Assembly: GCF_024704385.1 (NCBI RefSeq) | Contig: NZ_JAJDFX010000002.1 | Coordinates: 2,418,001 to 2,482,000 of the forward strand | Direction: 5' to 3' | Source of the DNA: Cellulomonas sp. P24 | GTDB taxonomy: Bacteria; Actinomycetota; Actinomycetes; Actinomycetales; Cellulomonadaceae | Length of the DNA stretch: 64,000 bases | In this document: piece after piece, positions 37,254-46,814 of the stretch | How the letters are laid out: every line of letters starts with the position of its first letter | Position numbering within the stretch: the stretch's first letter is position 1 | Notes under the pieces: model-generated | Databases searched by the model: none | What the model saw: only the letters and a program-made list of their open reading frames with translations | What the model was told of the DNA's origin: nothing | Program-made: the position numbers and the translations under genes

Positions 37254-38108
37254 ATGGGAACCGCACTGATCACCGGCGCGAGTGCCGGGCTGGGTCTCGA
37301 GTTCGCCTGGCAGCTCGCCACCGCCCGCCACGACCTCGTCCTCGTGTCCCGTGACGCCGAGCGGCTCGAGCGGCTGGCCTCCCAGCTGCGCGCCGCCGCC
37401 GGTGTGCGGGTCGAGGTCCTCCCGGCCGACCTGTCCGTCCGCGAGGACGTCGAGCGGGTCGCCGAACGCCTGCGGGCGACCACCCGCCCCGTCGGCCTCC
37501 TGGTCAACAACGCCGGGTACGGGCTGCACCAGAAGTTCGTCGGCGGCGACCTCGCCACGGAGGAGAAGGCGTTCGACGTGATGGTGCGTGCGGTGCTCGT
37601 GCTCTCGCACGCGGCCGCCGGCCAGATGAGCGTGCGCGGACGTGGGGCGATCCTCAACGTCGCCTCGATCGCCGCGCTGCTCGCGTCCGGCACCTACTCG
37701 GCGCACAAGGCGTGGGTGCGCACGTTCACCGAGGGGCTCGCGGTCGAGCTCAAGGACACCGGGGTCACCGCGACCGTGCTGTGCCCGGGGTTCGTGCACA
37801 CCGAGTTCCACGAGCGTGCCGGGATCGACAACCCGTTCCCCGAGGTCGCCTGGCTCAACGCCGAGTCCGTGGTCGCGGCGGCGCTCGCGGACGTCCGTCG
37901 CGGCGTCGTGATCTCGACCCCGAGCCTGCGGTATCGGACGGTCGCCGGTGTCGCCCGGCTGCTGCCGCGCGCGGCCGTGCGCGCGTTCGGCTCGTACCGC
38001 CGGCCGGTCGACCCGGAGGCGACCGGGACGTCCGACGCGTCCGGCAGGTCGGGCGGCGACGCCCTCGACGGCCCTGGCGCCCCGGACGCCGCAGACAGCG
38101 CCGTCTAG
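37254..38108 (+). CDS. Short-chain dehydrogenase/reductase (classical SDR)
   Basis: A 284-residue protein with NAD(P)-binding TGASAGLGLEFA (residues 7-18), LVNNAGYG, and active-site YSAHK with Tyr 148 and Lys 152 after NVASIAALLASGTY. The C-terminal substrate region includes LCPGFVHTEFHERAG, common in YqjQ/DltE-like SDRs of unknown substrate. The last 35 residues are Gly/Asp/Ala-rich with no fold. The rightward TAGGCT promoter implies a leaderless mRNA; pyrE follows after 20 nt with its own -10. Physiological substrate cannot be read from the sequence. Confidence 0.9.
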   Translation: MGTALITGASAGLGLEFAWQLATARHDLVLVSRDAERLERLASQLRAAAGVRVEVLPADLSVREDVERVAERLRATTRPVGLLVNNAGYGLHQKFVGGDLATEEKAFDVMVRAVLVLSHAAAGQMSVRGRGAILNVASIAALLASGTYSAHKAWVRTFTEGLAVELKDTGVTATVLCPGFVHTEFHERAGIDNPFPEVAWLNAESVVAAALADVRRGVVISTPSLRYRTVAGVARLLPRAAVRAFGSYRRPVDPEATGTSDASGRSGGDALDGPGAPDAADSAV

Positions 38109-38115
38109 GCACCGC

Positions 38116-38121
38116 TAGCCT
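38116..38121 (+). promoter_or_regulatory. Leaderless -10 of pyrE
   Basis: TAGCCT ends seven nt before GTG 38129 in the context ACCGC-TAGCCT-GACGGAC. No ribosome-binding site is present. It lies just past the SDR stop, so pyrE can be expressed independently. Confidence 0.55.
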
Positions 38122-38128
38122 GACGGAC

Positions 38129-38710
38129 GTGCCAGACGACGCGACCTTCTCCCCGACCCCTCGCGAGCAGCTTCGCGACCTCATCTCCGAGCTTGCCGTC
38201 GTGCGCGGCAAGGTCACGCTGTCCTCCGGTCGGGAAGCCGACTACTACGTGGACCTGCGCCGCATCACCCTGCACCACCGGGCGGCCCCGCTCGTCGGGC
38301 ACGTGCTCCTGGACCTCCTCGAGGAGGTGGGCCTGGGCCCGGCCGAGGTCGACGCGGTCGGCGGGTTGACCCTCGGCGCGGACCCGGTCGCCGGCGCCCT
38401 GCTGCACGCGGCCGCGTCGCGCGGCCTCGACCTGGACGCGTTCGTCGTGCGCAAGGAGGCGAAGGCGCACGGCATGCAGCGGCGGATCGAGGGCCCGGAC
38501 ATCGCCGGCCGGCGCGTCGTGGTCGTCGAGGACACCTCGACGACCGGGGCCTCGCCGATCACCGCGGTCGCGGCGGCGCGTGAGGCCGGCGCGGAGGTGG
38601 TCGGGGTCGCGGTGATCGTCGACCGTGACACGGGCGCCCGCGAGAAGATCGAGGCCCTCGGGGTGCCGTACCACGCCGTCTTCGGGCTCGCCGATCTCGG
38701 TCTGAGCTAG
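38129..38710 (+). CDS. pyrE: Orotate phosphoribosyltransferase
   Basis: A 193-residue enzyme from GTG 38129. Family markers are VTLSSGREADYYVDLRRITLHH near the start, VGGLTLGADPVAGALLHAA, KEAKAHGMQRRIEGP (the flexible catalytic loop with Lys) and the PRPP-binding VVVVEDTSTTGAS. It joins orotate to PRPP, giving orotidine monophosphate in UMP synthesis. Length fits the short actinobacterial type. Downstream, after 17 nt, is the LemA operon, which has a ribosome-binding site, so it may be read from the same mRNA or separately. Confidence 0.95.
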   Translation: MPDDATFSPTPREQLRDLISELAVVRGKVTLSSGREADYYVDLRRITLHHRAAPLVGHVLLDLLEEVGLGPAEVDAVGGLTLGADPVAGALLHAAASRGLDLDAFVVRKEAKAHGMQRRIEGPDIAGRRVVVVEDTSTTGASPITAVAAAREAGAEVVGVAVIVDRDTGAREKIEALGVPYHAVFGLADLGLS

Positions 38711-38727
38711 ACGACGTCCAGGGGGAC

Positions 38728-39456
38728 ATGCGCATGACCGTCGTGCTGGTGATCGTGCTGGCCGTAGCAGTGGCCGGGTTCGGGCTGTGGCGCGCGCAGG
38801 TCCGCCAGAAGGCGCTCGTGGCGTGGGCGCAGTCCGCCGGGTGGTCGTACCAGGCGTCCGACCCGACGCTCGTCTACCGATGGGTGGGGCAGCCGTTCAA
38901 CGAGGGCGGCCGCAACCGCCGGGTCCGGGAGGTCCTCTCCGGCTCGGTGACCGGCGCGGACGGGCCGCACCGGATCACGTCCTTCACCTACTCGTACACC
39001 AAGGACTCCGGCTCGAGCTCGAACGGCTCCCGCAGCAGCACGACGTACCACCACCACGTGATGGTCACCCCGCTCCCGGTGGCGCTCCCGACGCTCGAGC
39101 TCACCCACGACGGCCTGGGTGCGCGGCTCGCGAAGATGGTCGGCGGGCAGGACATCCAGTTCGAGTCCGAGGAGTTCAACCAGGCGTGGCGCGTGCAGGC
39201 CCACGAGCTCAAGTTCGCGCACGACGTCGTGCGGCCCCTGCTGATGGAACGGCTGATGCGGGCGGACGCCCGGTCGGTGTCCTTCCGGATCGAGGGTGAC
39301 ACCCTGTTGATCTGGGACGACGGTCGGACGAACCTCGACCGGATCGGCCCCTACAGCTTCATGATGGCGGCCGTCGTCGAGTCGATTCCCCGGTTCGTCT
39401 GGCAGGACCACGGCTACGATCCCCCTATCACCTCGAACGCCCGGGAGGGCCAGTGA
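38728..39456 (+). CDS. Conserved membrane-anchored protein paired with LemA
   Basis: A 242-residue protein with one N-terminal helix (MTVVLVIVLAVAVAGFGLW) and a large soluble part with no recognised fold: VAWAQSAGWSYQASDPTLVYRW, SFTYSYTKDSGSSSNGSRSSTTYHHHVMV and terminal LIWDDGRTNLDRIGPYSFMM. AGGGGGA lies just before ATG 38728. It overlaps the LemA gene by four nt (GTGA). Similar proteins accompany lemA in actinobacteria and have no assigned function. The helix suggests a membrane face shared with LemA. Confidence 0.8.
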   Translation: MRMTVVLVIVLAVAVAGFGLWRAQVRQKALVAWAQSAGWSYQASDPTLVYRWVGQPFNEGGRNRRVREVLSGSVTGADGPHRITSFTYSYTKDSGSSSNGSRSSTTYHHHVMVTPLPVALPTLELTHDGLGARLAKMVGGQDIQFESEEFNQAWRVQAHELKFAHDVVRPLLMERLMRADARSVSFRIEGDTLLIWDDGRTNLDRIGPYSFMMAAVVESIPRFVWQDHGYDPPITSNAREGQ

Positions 39457-40031
39457 CCACCGCCAGCATCATCCTGATCGTCCTCATCGCGATCGTCGTC
39501 ATCGCCCTGCTGTGGGCGGTCGGCGCGTACAACGCGTTCGTCCGGCTCCGCAACCTGGTGCAGGAGGCCTGGCGGCAGATCGACGTCGAGCTCACCCGTC
39601 GCCACGACCTGATCCCGAACCTCGTCGAGACCGTCAAGGGCTACGCGGCCCACGAGCGCGGTGTGTTCGACGAGGTCGCCCGGGCGCGATCCCTTGCGTC
39701 GGCGCCCGCCTCCGGACCCGCCGAGCAGGCCGCTCACGAGAACCAGCTCACCCAGGCCCTCGGCCGGCTCTTCGCGGTCGCCGAGGCGTACCCGGTGCTG
39801 CGTGCGAGCGAGAACTTCCAGCAGCTCCAGGCCGAGCTCACCAACACCGAGGACCGCATCGCCGCCGGTCGGCGGTTCTACAACGCGAACGTCCGGACGC
39901 TCAACACGCGCGTCGAGACGTTCCCGAACAACATCATCGCGGGCATGTTCGGCTTCGTCCGTGCCGAGTACTTCGAGACCGAGGACCCGGCCGTGCGCGC
40001 CGCCCCGACGGTGGACTTCGGCCAGAGCTGA
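39453..40031 (+). CDS. lemA: LemA family protein
   Basis: A 192-residue LemA protein. An N-terminal helix (ASIILIVLIAIVVIALLWAVGAYNAFVRLRN) is followed by the signature VQEAWRQIDVELTRRHDLIPNLVETVKGYAAHER, then helices around ENQLTQALGRLFAVAEAYPVLRASENFQQLQ and AGRRFYNANVRTLNTRVETFPNNIIAGMF. The family forms membrane-bound helical bundles with unknown biochemistry. The GTG overlaps the preceding stop. A 17-bp tandem repeat begins 40 nt after its stop. Confidence 0.92.
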   Translation: MTTASIILIVLIAIVVIALLWAVGAYNAFVRLRNLVQEAWRQIDVELTRRHDLIPNLVETVKGYAAHERGVFDEVARARSLASAPASGPAEQAAHENQLTQALGRLFAVAEAYPVLRASENFQQLQAELTNTEDRIAAGRRFYNANVRTLNTRVETFPNNIIAGMFGFVRAEYFETEDPAVRAAPTVDFGQS

Positions 40032-40071
40032 CCGACCCCGCACCCGGGCGCGGGTCACCGGGTCGCGCGGT

Positions 40072-40139
40072 CTCGGTGGTCGTGGAGCCTCGGTGGTCGT
40101 GGAGCCTCGCTGGTCGTGGAGCCTCGCTGGTCGTGGAGC
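40072..40139. repeat. 17-bp tandem repeat, four copies
   Basis: The unit CTCGGTGGTCGTGGAGC (third and fourth copies have C at position 5) is repeated without gaps at 40072, 40089, 40106 and 40123. It lies between the convergent lemA and YwiC-like genes. The unit is not palindromic, which argues against a hairpin terminator. Confidence 0.9.
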
Positions 40140-40174
40140 CAGGTGGCCGCGCGACCGATCGGGTGTCGCGGCGC

Positions 40175-40951
40175 TCAGCGTGTGAGCAGGAGGATCCCGA
40201 GCACGACGCTCGCCGCGACCTCGCCGATCCCGACCGTGCGCGGCGAGAGCGCCGGCCACCGTCGCGGGACGACAGCGGCACGGACCGCGAGCACGACGAA
40301 CAGCGCACCGAGCACCGGGTCGGCCCACGCCGTCGGCACGACGACCGCGGCGTGATACCCGACCGACGCCCACCACATCCGCGGGTTGCCGCGCTCGCGG
40401 ATCATCGTCTTCACGTAGAGCACCGTCCCGGCGAAGTACGCGAGCAGCACCCCGGCGATCAGCCACGCATGCGGTGACGTCGCACCGGGCGGCCACGTGA
40501 GCGGTCCGGTCCCGACCGGGCCCTCGGCGTCGCCCAGCCCCCACGCGACCACCGCCATGAGACTCGCCGCGACGACGGTGACCAGGTCGTTCGCGAGCGA
40601 CCGGTCGGACCGGCGGGCCGAGAACCACAGGCTCGCGGCGAGCAGCGGCGCGTAGACCGGTGCCCACCTGAGCAGGGCCGGGTGCGTGGCCAGCAGCACG
40701 GAACCGAGCGCGACCGCGACGATCGTGTACGCACGCACCGGCGGCCAGTAGCGCGCCTTGCGTCGTGACCTCAGCCAGAGGCCGGCGGCGAAGAACGCGA
40801 GGTACCCCACGAGCCACGTCGCCAGCAGCAGGAGGTGCGACCAGCGGACCCCGGAGGCGACCGCTCCGACCACCGGCGGGAGGAGCAGCATCGCCCAGGC
40901 GCCGTGCTGGTTCGGGACCCAGCCGGGGTTGCGACCCCCGCGAGCGCTCAG
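40175..40951 (-). CDS. YwiC-like integral membrane protein, probable CTG start
   Basis: The first ATG of the frame is 40891, but the conserved YwiC opening GWVPNQHGAWAM is encoded before it. In frame, CTG 40951 overlaps the upstream stop TGA (CTGA), with GGTGAG about seven nt ahead. No ATG, GTG or TTG exists between. With that start the protein has about 258 residues and seven or eight hydrophobic segments (LLLLATWLVGYLAFFAAGLWL, LLAASLWF, LVTVVAASLMAVVAWGLG, LIAGVLLAYFAGTVLYV, ALFVVLAVRAAVV). Function of YwiC proteins is unknown. It follows the NagD-like gene and is probably co-transcribed with DedA and NagD. Confidence 0.8.
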   Translation of the reverse strand: MSARGGRNPGWVPNQHGAWAMLLLPPVVGAVASGVRWSHLLLLATWLVGYLAFFAAGLWLRSRRKARYWPPVRAYTIVAVALGSVLLATHPALLRWAPVYAPLLAASLWFSARRSDRSLANDLVTVVAASLMAVVAWGLGDAEGPVGTGPLTWPPGATSPHAWLIAGVLLAYFAGTVLYVKTMIRERGNPRMWWASVGYHAAVVVPTAWADPVLGALFVVLAVRAAVVPRRWPALSPRTVGIGEVAASVVLGILLLTR

Positions 40952-41721
40952 ACCCGGCTCACCAGGTCCGCGATCGAGTCCACGACGTGGCTCGGCCGGA
41001 ACGGGAACCGATCGACCTCGTGCGGCTTGGTGGAACCCGTGAGGACGAGGAACGTCTGCAGACCCGCCTCGATGCCCGCGACGATGTCCGTGTCCATGCG
41101 GTCCCCGATCATCGCGGTCGACTCGGAGTGCGCATCGATGCGGTTGAGGGCCGAGCGGAACATCATCGGGTTCGGCTTCCCGACGAAGTACGGCTGGCGC
41201 CCGGTGGCCGCCGTGATCATCGCGGCCACCGCACCGGTCGCCGGGAGGTCGCCCTCGGCGCTCGGACCGGTCACGTCCGGGTTGGTGCAGATGAACCGCG
41301 CACCGCCCGCGATCAGCCGGACGGCCTTGGTGATCGCCTCGAACGAGTAGGTCCGGGTCTCGCCGAGCACGACGTAGTCCGGTGCGGACTCGGTCAGCGT
41401 GTAGCCCGCCTCGTACAGGGCGGTCGTCAGGCCGGCCTCGCCGATCGCGTACGCGCTGCCACCCGGGACCTGGTCCGCGAGGAACTGCGCGGTGGCGAGG
41501 GCCGATGTCCAGATCGACGACTCGGGGACGTCGAGCCCTGCTGCCGCGAGCCGGGCACGCAGGTCGCGCGGGGTGAAGATCGAGTTGTTCGTGAGGATCA
41601 GGAACGGTCGCTCGGCGGCACGCAGCGCACCGATGAACTCGGCGGCGCCCGGCAGCGCATGGCCCTCGTGCACGAGGACGCCGTCCATGTCCGTCAACCA
41701 GCTACGGATCTCACGGTTCAC
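40948..41721 (-). CDS. HAD-superfamily phosphatase, NagD-like
   Basis: A 257-residue HAD hydrolase of subfamily IIA. The motif I is DMDGVLVHEGHALPGA (nucleophile Asp), motif II LILTNNS, motif III region KPNPMMFRSAL and motif IV MIGDRMDTDIVAGIEAGLQTFLVLTG. A cap sits between about residues 75 and 180. Such enzymes dephosphorylate small molecules (UMP, glycolate-like or sugar phosphates); the true substrate is unknown. GTG 41721 overlaps the DedA stop (GTGA), so the set DedA, NagD-like, YwiC-like is one operon. Confidence 0.9.
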   Translation of the reverse strand: MNREIRSWLTDMDGVLVHEGHALPGAAEFIGALRAAERPFLILTNNSIFTPRDLRARLAAAGLDVPESSIWTSALATAQFLADQVPGGSAYAIGEAGLTTALYEAGYTLTESAPDYVVLGETRTYSFEAITKAVRLIAGGARFICTNPDVTGPSAEGDLPATGAVAAMITAATGRQPYFVGKPNPMMFRSALNRIDAHSESTAMIGDRMDTDIVAGIEAGLQTFLVLTGSTKPHEVDRFPFRPSHVVDSIADLVSRV

Positions 41722-42437
41722 GGACGCGGTGCTCCCGGCTCCACGACAGGGAGCTCGGCGACGAGCTCGGCGGCCTTCCGGCGCTTGCGCCACAGCTCGA
41801 TCGCGATCGGCAGGACGGACACGACGACCACGAGCACCAGCAGGAACTCGATGTTGGCCTTGATGAACGGGATGTTGCCGAGGGCGTACCCGAGGAGGGT
41901 GACGCCGACGCCCCACAGGAGTGCTCCGACGGCGTCGAACGCGGCGAAGTGCGGGTAGTGCATCTTGCCCACGCCGGCCGCCACCGCGGAGTACGTCCGG
42001 ACGAACGGCACGAACCGCGCGATGATCACCGTGCGACCGCCGTAGCGCTCGAAGTACGCGTTGGTCTGGGTGATGTGGCTCTGCTTGAAGATGCGCGAGT
42101 CCGGCCGGTTGAAGATGCGCGGGCCCATCCGGCGACCGATCCAGTACGCGGTCTGGTCGCCCAGGAAGGCGGACGCGAACAGCAGGCTGCACAGCAGCCA
42201 GAGCGGGAAGTGCAGCTTGTCCTGCGCGACGAACGCTCCCGCGGTGAACAGCAGGGAGTCGCCCGGGAGCAGCGGGAACAGCAGACCGGTCTCGACGAAG
42301 ACGATGACGCAGACGCCGATCAGCGCGTACGCGCCGAAGGTCGTGATGAGGTAGTCGGGGTTCAGCCAGCTGGGGCCGAGGGCATGGAGCTGGCCGACGG
42401 CGGGCAGCACCTGGGCGAGAGCGGTCGGTACGAGCAC
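41718..42437 (-). CDS. DedA-family membrane protein
   Basis: A 239-residue protein from GTG 42437. Family markers are ALIGVCVIVFVETGLLFPLLPGDSLLFTAGA (conserved E-T-G and P-G-D), FLGDQTAYWIGRRMGP, FERYGGRTVIIARFVPFVRTYSAVAAG and membrane helices around each. DedA/SNARE-associated proteins act in lipid carrier recycling or membrane energetics. A TACTCT hexamer (42449-42444) ends six nt before the GTG and no ribosome-binding site is seen, suggesting a leaderless mRNA. An upstream start in the same frame reads into the divergent ABC promoter and is not conserved. Confidence 0.9.
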   Translation of the reverse strand: MLVPTALAQVLPAVGQLHALGPSWLNPDYLITTFGAYALIGVCVIVFVETGLLFPLLPGDSLLFTAGAFVAQDKLHFPLWLLCSLLFASAFLGDQTAYWIGRRMGPRIFNRPDSRIFKQSHITQTNAYFERYGGRTVIIARFVPFVRTYSAVAAGVGKMHYPHFAAFDAVGALLWGVGVTLLGYALGNIPFIKANIEFLLVLVVVVSVLPIAIELWRKRRKAAELVAELPVVEPGAPRP

Positions 42438-42630
42438 GCTGCAAGAGTACGGTGCGCACCCGTGGTCTCCCGAGAGCACCCCGAGGACATCCTGTGAACA
42501 TGACGTCACCGCGGAGCCGTTCGGACGGCGATACCGGGCCCGGAGCGGGTGCCACAGTGACTAGCGTGGTCCTCCGGTGCATGACGGTGCACAGCGGTGG
42601 CCCGGGTGGCCGCTCGAGGAAGGACGGCGC

Positions 42631-43572
42631 ATGCGTGAAGGTCTCACGCTCGAGGCGGTGACGCGACGCTTCGGCGACCGCGTGGTGCTCGACGAGGTGA
42701 GCCTCGCGGCCCGTCCGGGGCGGCTGACGGGGCTCATCGGCGCCAACGGTGCCGGCAAGACCACGACGATGCGCATCGTCATGGGTGTGCTCACGGCGGA
42801 CGACGGCGAGGTCCGCTTCGGGGAGGAACCGGTCGACCTCCGGCTGCGTCGCCGGTTCGGGTACATGCCGGAGCAGCGTGGGCTGTACCCGAAGATGCCG
42901 GTCGTCGACCAGCTCGTGTTCCTCGGGCGCATGCACGGCCTCGACGCCGCGACGGCGAAGGACCGGGCCGTCGCCCTGCTCGACTCGCTGGGGCTCGCGG
43001 ACCGTCGCACTGACGTGCTCGGCACGCTGTCGCGCGGCGTCCAGCAGCGCGTCCAGGTCGCGGCGGCGCTGCTCCACGACCCGGTCCTCCTCGTGCTCGA
43101 CGAGCCGTTCTCCGGTCTCGACCCGTTCGCGGTGGACCTCGTGGCCGAGAGCCTGCGCGAGCGCGCCGACGCCGGTGTCCCGGTGCTGTTCTCGTCCCAC
43201 CGGCTCGAGGTGGTCGAGCGGCTGTGCGACGACGTCGTCATCCTCAGCGCGGGCCGGGTGGTCGCGGCGGGCGAGGCGAGCGAGCTCCGGCGGACCCGGG
43301 CAGGGCGGCGGCTGCGCCTGGTCGTCACGTCGCCGCGGGCCGACGAGTCCACCACCGGGACGCGGTCGCGCTGGGCGGAGCTCGACGTCGAGCTCGCCCG
43401 GACGCCCGGGGTCGTCGAGGTGATGGTGGACGGCGACGTGATCACGGTCGACCTGGACCCCGCGGCCGACGGCCAGGTGGTCCTCGCGGCTGCGCAACGG
43501 CACGGCGACGTCGAGGAGTTCGGCGCAGTCGTCCCGACGTTGGCGGAGATCTTCCGGGAGGTGGTCCGATGA
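42631..43572 (+). CDS. ABC transporter ATP-binding protein (ABC-2 exporter type)
   Basis: A 313-residue ATPase from ATG 42631, with GAGGAAGGA upstream; a longer frame from 42577 is not conserved. Walker A GANGAGKTT, Q-loop FGYMPEQRGLYPKM, signature LSRGVQQRVQVAAAL (an LSGGQ variant) and Walker B VLLVLDEPFSGLDP are all present. H-loop is FSSHRLEVVE. A C-terminal DUF4162-like domain spans about residues 215-313. NatA-like proteins pair with an ABC-2 permease, which follows with a 4-nt overlap. Substrate is probably sodium or a drug, but nothing fixes it. Confidence 0.92.
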   Translation: MREGLTLEAVTRRFGDRVVLDEVSLAARPGRLTGLIGANGAGKTTTMRIVMGVLTADDGEVRFGEEPVDLRLRRRFGYMPEQRGLYPKMPVVDQLVFLGRMHGLDAATAKDRAVALLDSLGLADRRTDVLGTLSRGVQQRVQVAAALLHDPVLLVLDEPFSGLDPFAVDLVAESLRERADAGVPVLFSSHRLEVVERLCDDVVILSAGRVVAAGEASELRRTRAGRRLRLVVTSPRADESTTGTRSRWAELDVELARTPGVVEVMVDGDVITVDLDPAADGQVVLAAAQRHGDVEEFGAVVPTLAEIFREVVR

Positions 43573-44855
43573 GTGCCGACCGGACGCGAGGCGTGCAGGA
43601 CGACGCCGACGAGCGACCGCGCCTGCGCGAGACCGTGGCCGTCATCGCCCGTCGGGAGATCACGGTCCGGCTCCACGACCGAGCCTTCCGCGGCTCCACG
43701 CTGTTCATGCTGGTCGTGGTCGCGCTGGCGGTCGCCGTTCCGGCGTTCATCCAGGGGCAGACACCGCGGTTCACCGTGGCGGTCAGCGGCAGCGCCGCGC
43801 AGCAGGTGGTGGGTGCGGCGACCACCCTTGCCGCCGACGCCCAGAAGAGCAGCAGCTCCACGGTGTTCGGCGTCGGGAAGCTGCCCAGCGCGATCATCAC
43901 GACCCGTCCGGTCGAGTCGACGGACGAGGCCGAGGAGCTCGTCCGGGACGGCACGGTCTCGGCGGCCGTCATCGGCGACGACATCCGCATGCTGCAGCTG
44001 ATCGCGAAGGGCGTGGTGCCCGACGTCCTCGGGACCCTCGTCGAGACGGCGTCGGCACAGCTCCAGATCTCCGCCGCGGCGGCCGACGCGGGGCTCACCT
44101 CGGCGCAGCTCCGCGCGATGCTCAACCCGACCCCGCCGACGACCACGGTCCTCGACGCCAGGACGCGGGGGTCGGTGCCGCCTCAGCTCCTGGTCGCCGT
44201 CGTCGCCCTGCTGTTCTACCTGTCGGTGCTCACCTTCGGGGTCTCGATCGCCCAGAGCGTCGTCGAGGAGAAGCAGTCGCGGGTGGTCGAGCTGCTCGTC
44301 GCCGCGGTCCCGGTGCGCTGGCTGCTCGCCGGCAAGGTGATCGGGAGCACCGTGCTCGCCCTCGCGCAGATCCTCCTGCTCCTCGCCGTCGGGATCGCCG
44401 GGGCCGCGGTCACCGGACGCGCGGCCTCCGTCGGGCAGCTGTTCATGGGAGCGGGGTGGTTCGTCGTGTTCTTCGTGCTCGGCTTCGTGCTGCTCGCGTG
44501 CCTGTGGGCCGTCGCCGGCTCGCTCGTGTCCCGGCACGAGGAGCTGCAGTCGACCACGATCGTCATGCAGGTCCTCGTGATGGTGCCGCTCGTCGCGGCC
44601 CTGCTCGCGACCGAGCCGGGGATCGTGCAGACCGTGCTGTCGTACATCCCCCTGACGGCGCCGTTGCTCATGCCCGAACGCGTGATCCTGGGAGATGTCG
44701 CGGCGTGGGAGCCGGTCGTCTCGGCGGTGCTCCTGCTCGCGTTCGCGATGCTCTCGGTCGGTCTCGGCGCGCGTCTCTACGAGCGTTCGGTGCTGCACAC
44801 CTCCTCGCGGCTCCACCTCCGCCAGGCCTGGCGGAGGGCACGGGCGCGGGCGTGA
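43569..44855 (+). CDS. ABC-2 type transporter permease (NatB-like)
   Basis: A 428-residue permease from ATG 43569. One N-terminal helix (TLFMLVVVALAVAVPAFIQG) precedes a large outside domain (about 60-215) and five more helices (LLVAVVALLFYLSVLTFGVSI, VIGSTVLALAQILLLLAVGIAGAAV, FMGAGWFVVFFVLGFVLLACLWAVAGSLV, VLVMVPLVAALLA and VVSAVLLLAFAMLSVGLGARLY). The segment VEEKQSRVVELLVAAVP is typical of the ABC-2/NatB group. Together with the preceding ATPase it forms an exporter. Its stop lies in GTGA, overlapping a possible early start of the methyltransferase. Confidence 0.9.
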   Translation: MSADRTRGVQDDADERPRLRETVAVIARREITVRLHDRAFRGSTLFMLVVVALAVAVPAFIQGQTPRFTVAVSGSAAQQVVGAATTLAADAQKSSSSTVFGVGKLPSAIITTRPVESTDEAEELVRDGTVSAAVIGDDIRMLQLIAKGVVPDVLGTLVETASAQLQISAAAADAGLTSAQLRAMLNPTPPTTTVLDARTRGSVPPQLLVAVVALLFYLSVLTFGVSIAQSVVEEKQSRVVELLVAAVPVRWLLAGKVIGSTVLALAQILLLLAVGIAGAAVTGRAASVGQLFMGAGWFVVFFVLGFVLLACLWAVAGSLVSRHEELQSTTIVMQVLVMVPLVAALLATEPGIVQTVLSYIPLTAPLLMPERVILGDVAAWEPVVSAVLLLAFAMLSVGLGARLYERSVLHTSSRLHLRQAWRRARARA

Positions 44856-44953
44856 CGGGTGCGGGCGTGACGGGAGCGGGCACGACGGGTGCGGGGCCGG
44901 TGCGCGGCGTCGGGGCGGGACCTGACCAGGACGGCAGGCCCGACCACGACCGC

Positions 44954-45595
44954 ATGCCCGACCAGGAGCGCGCCGAGGTCGGCGTCGGTCCCTGGCCCGG
45001 TGGGCGCGAGGCGTGGCCCGACCTCTCCGGACCGGACGGTGCGCGCTACGACCCGGTGCTGCTCGAGCAGGGCGACCGCCGCAACGTCGTCGACCGCTAC
45101 CGGTACTGGACCGTGGAGGCCGTCGTCGCCGACCTCGACACCCGGCGGCACGAGTTCCACGTCGCGGTCGAGAACTGGTCCCACGACCTGAACATCGGGT
45201 CCGTGGTGCGGACCGCCAACGCGTTCAACGCCGCAGCCGTGCACGTGGTCGGCCGGCGGCGCTGGAACCGGCGCGGTGCGATGGTCACCGACCGGTACCA
45301 GCACCTGCAGCACCATGCGACGGTCGAGGACCTGCTGACCTGGGCGGACCAGGCCGGTCTTCCGGTGCTCGGCATCGACAACCTGCCCGGGTCCGTCGCC
45401 CTTGAGGGCTACCCGCTGCCCCGGGCCTGCGTCCTGCTGTTCGGCCAGGAGAGCGTCGGGCTCTCGGACGCCGCCCGTGCGGCTGCCCGCGACGTCCTGC
45501 ACATCGCGCAGTTCGGGTCGACGCGCTCGATCAACGCCGCGGCAGCTGCGGCGATCGCGATGCACGCCTGGGTCGTGCAGCACGCGACGGCCTGA
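44954..45595 (+). CDS. SpoU/TrmH-family RNA 2'-O-methyltransferase
   Basis: A 213-residue protein from ATG 44954 (MPDQERAEVGVGPWPGG). A GTG at 44852, coupled to the permease stop, is possible but adds a low-complexity Thr-Gly-Ala arm encoded by near-repeats. SPOUT knot motifs are NIGSVVRTANAFNAAAVHV (motif 1), CVLLFGQESVGLS (motif 2) and GSTRSINAAAAAAIAMHAWV (motif 3). The family methylates ribose O2' in tRNA or rRNA using S-adenosylmethionine; the target nucleotide is unknown. It lies before fba. Confidence 0.9.
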   Translation: MPDQERAEVGVGPWPGGREAWPDLSGPDGARYDPVLLEQGDRRNVVDRYRYWTVEAVVADLDTRRHEFHVAVENWSHDLNIGSVVRTANAFNAAAVHVVGRRRWNRRGAMVTDRYQHLQHHATVEDLLTWADQAGLPVLGIDNLPGSVALEGYPLPRACVLLFGQESVGLSDAARAAARDVLHIAQFGSTRSINAAAAAAIAMHAWVVQHATA

Positions 45596-45708
45596 CCTGC
45601 AGGGTCGCGCCGGGTGTCCGTGGGCACGAGGTCCCGCTCGCGTCGAGCGCCGTTCGTGCAAAACTTGGCCGATACGCCACCCCTCTCACACGTGCAGGAG
45701 ATCTGCTG

Positions 45709-46731
<1,023 letters not shown>

Positions 46732-46736
46732 CCCAC

Positions 46737-46788
46737 GCACGACGGAGGGGCCCGACGGCAGTCACGCCGTCGGGCCCCTCCGTCGTGC
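46737..46788 (+). terminator. Strong intrinsic hairpin after fbaA
   Basis: A perfect 23-bp inverted repeat, left arm 46737-46759, six-base loop AGTCAC, right arm 46766-46788. Stem core is CGACGGAGGGGCCCGACGGC. No U-tract follows, as is usual for actinobacterial terminators. It may also serve the convergent STAS gene. Confidence 0.85.
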
Positions 46789-46814
46789 CGGGCTCCTCCG
46801 GCACCGCCCCGGGG

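Noticed and set aside
44856-44953. Near-repeats of GTGACGGGTGCGGGC as an N-terminal coding arm of the methyltransferase
   Set aside because: Possible if GTG 44852 is used, but the residues are low-complexity and family members begin near ATG 44954; kept only as an alternative start.
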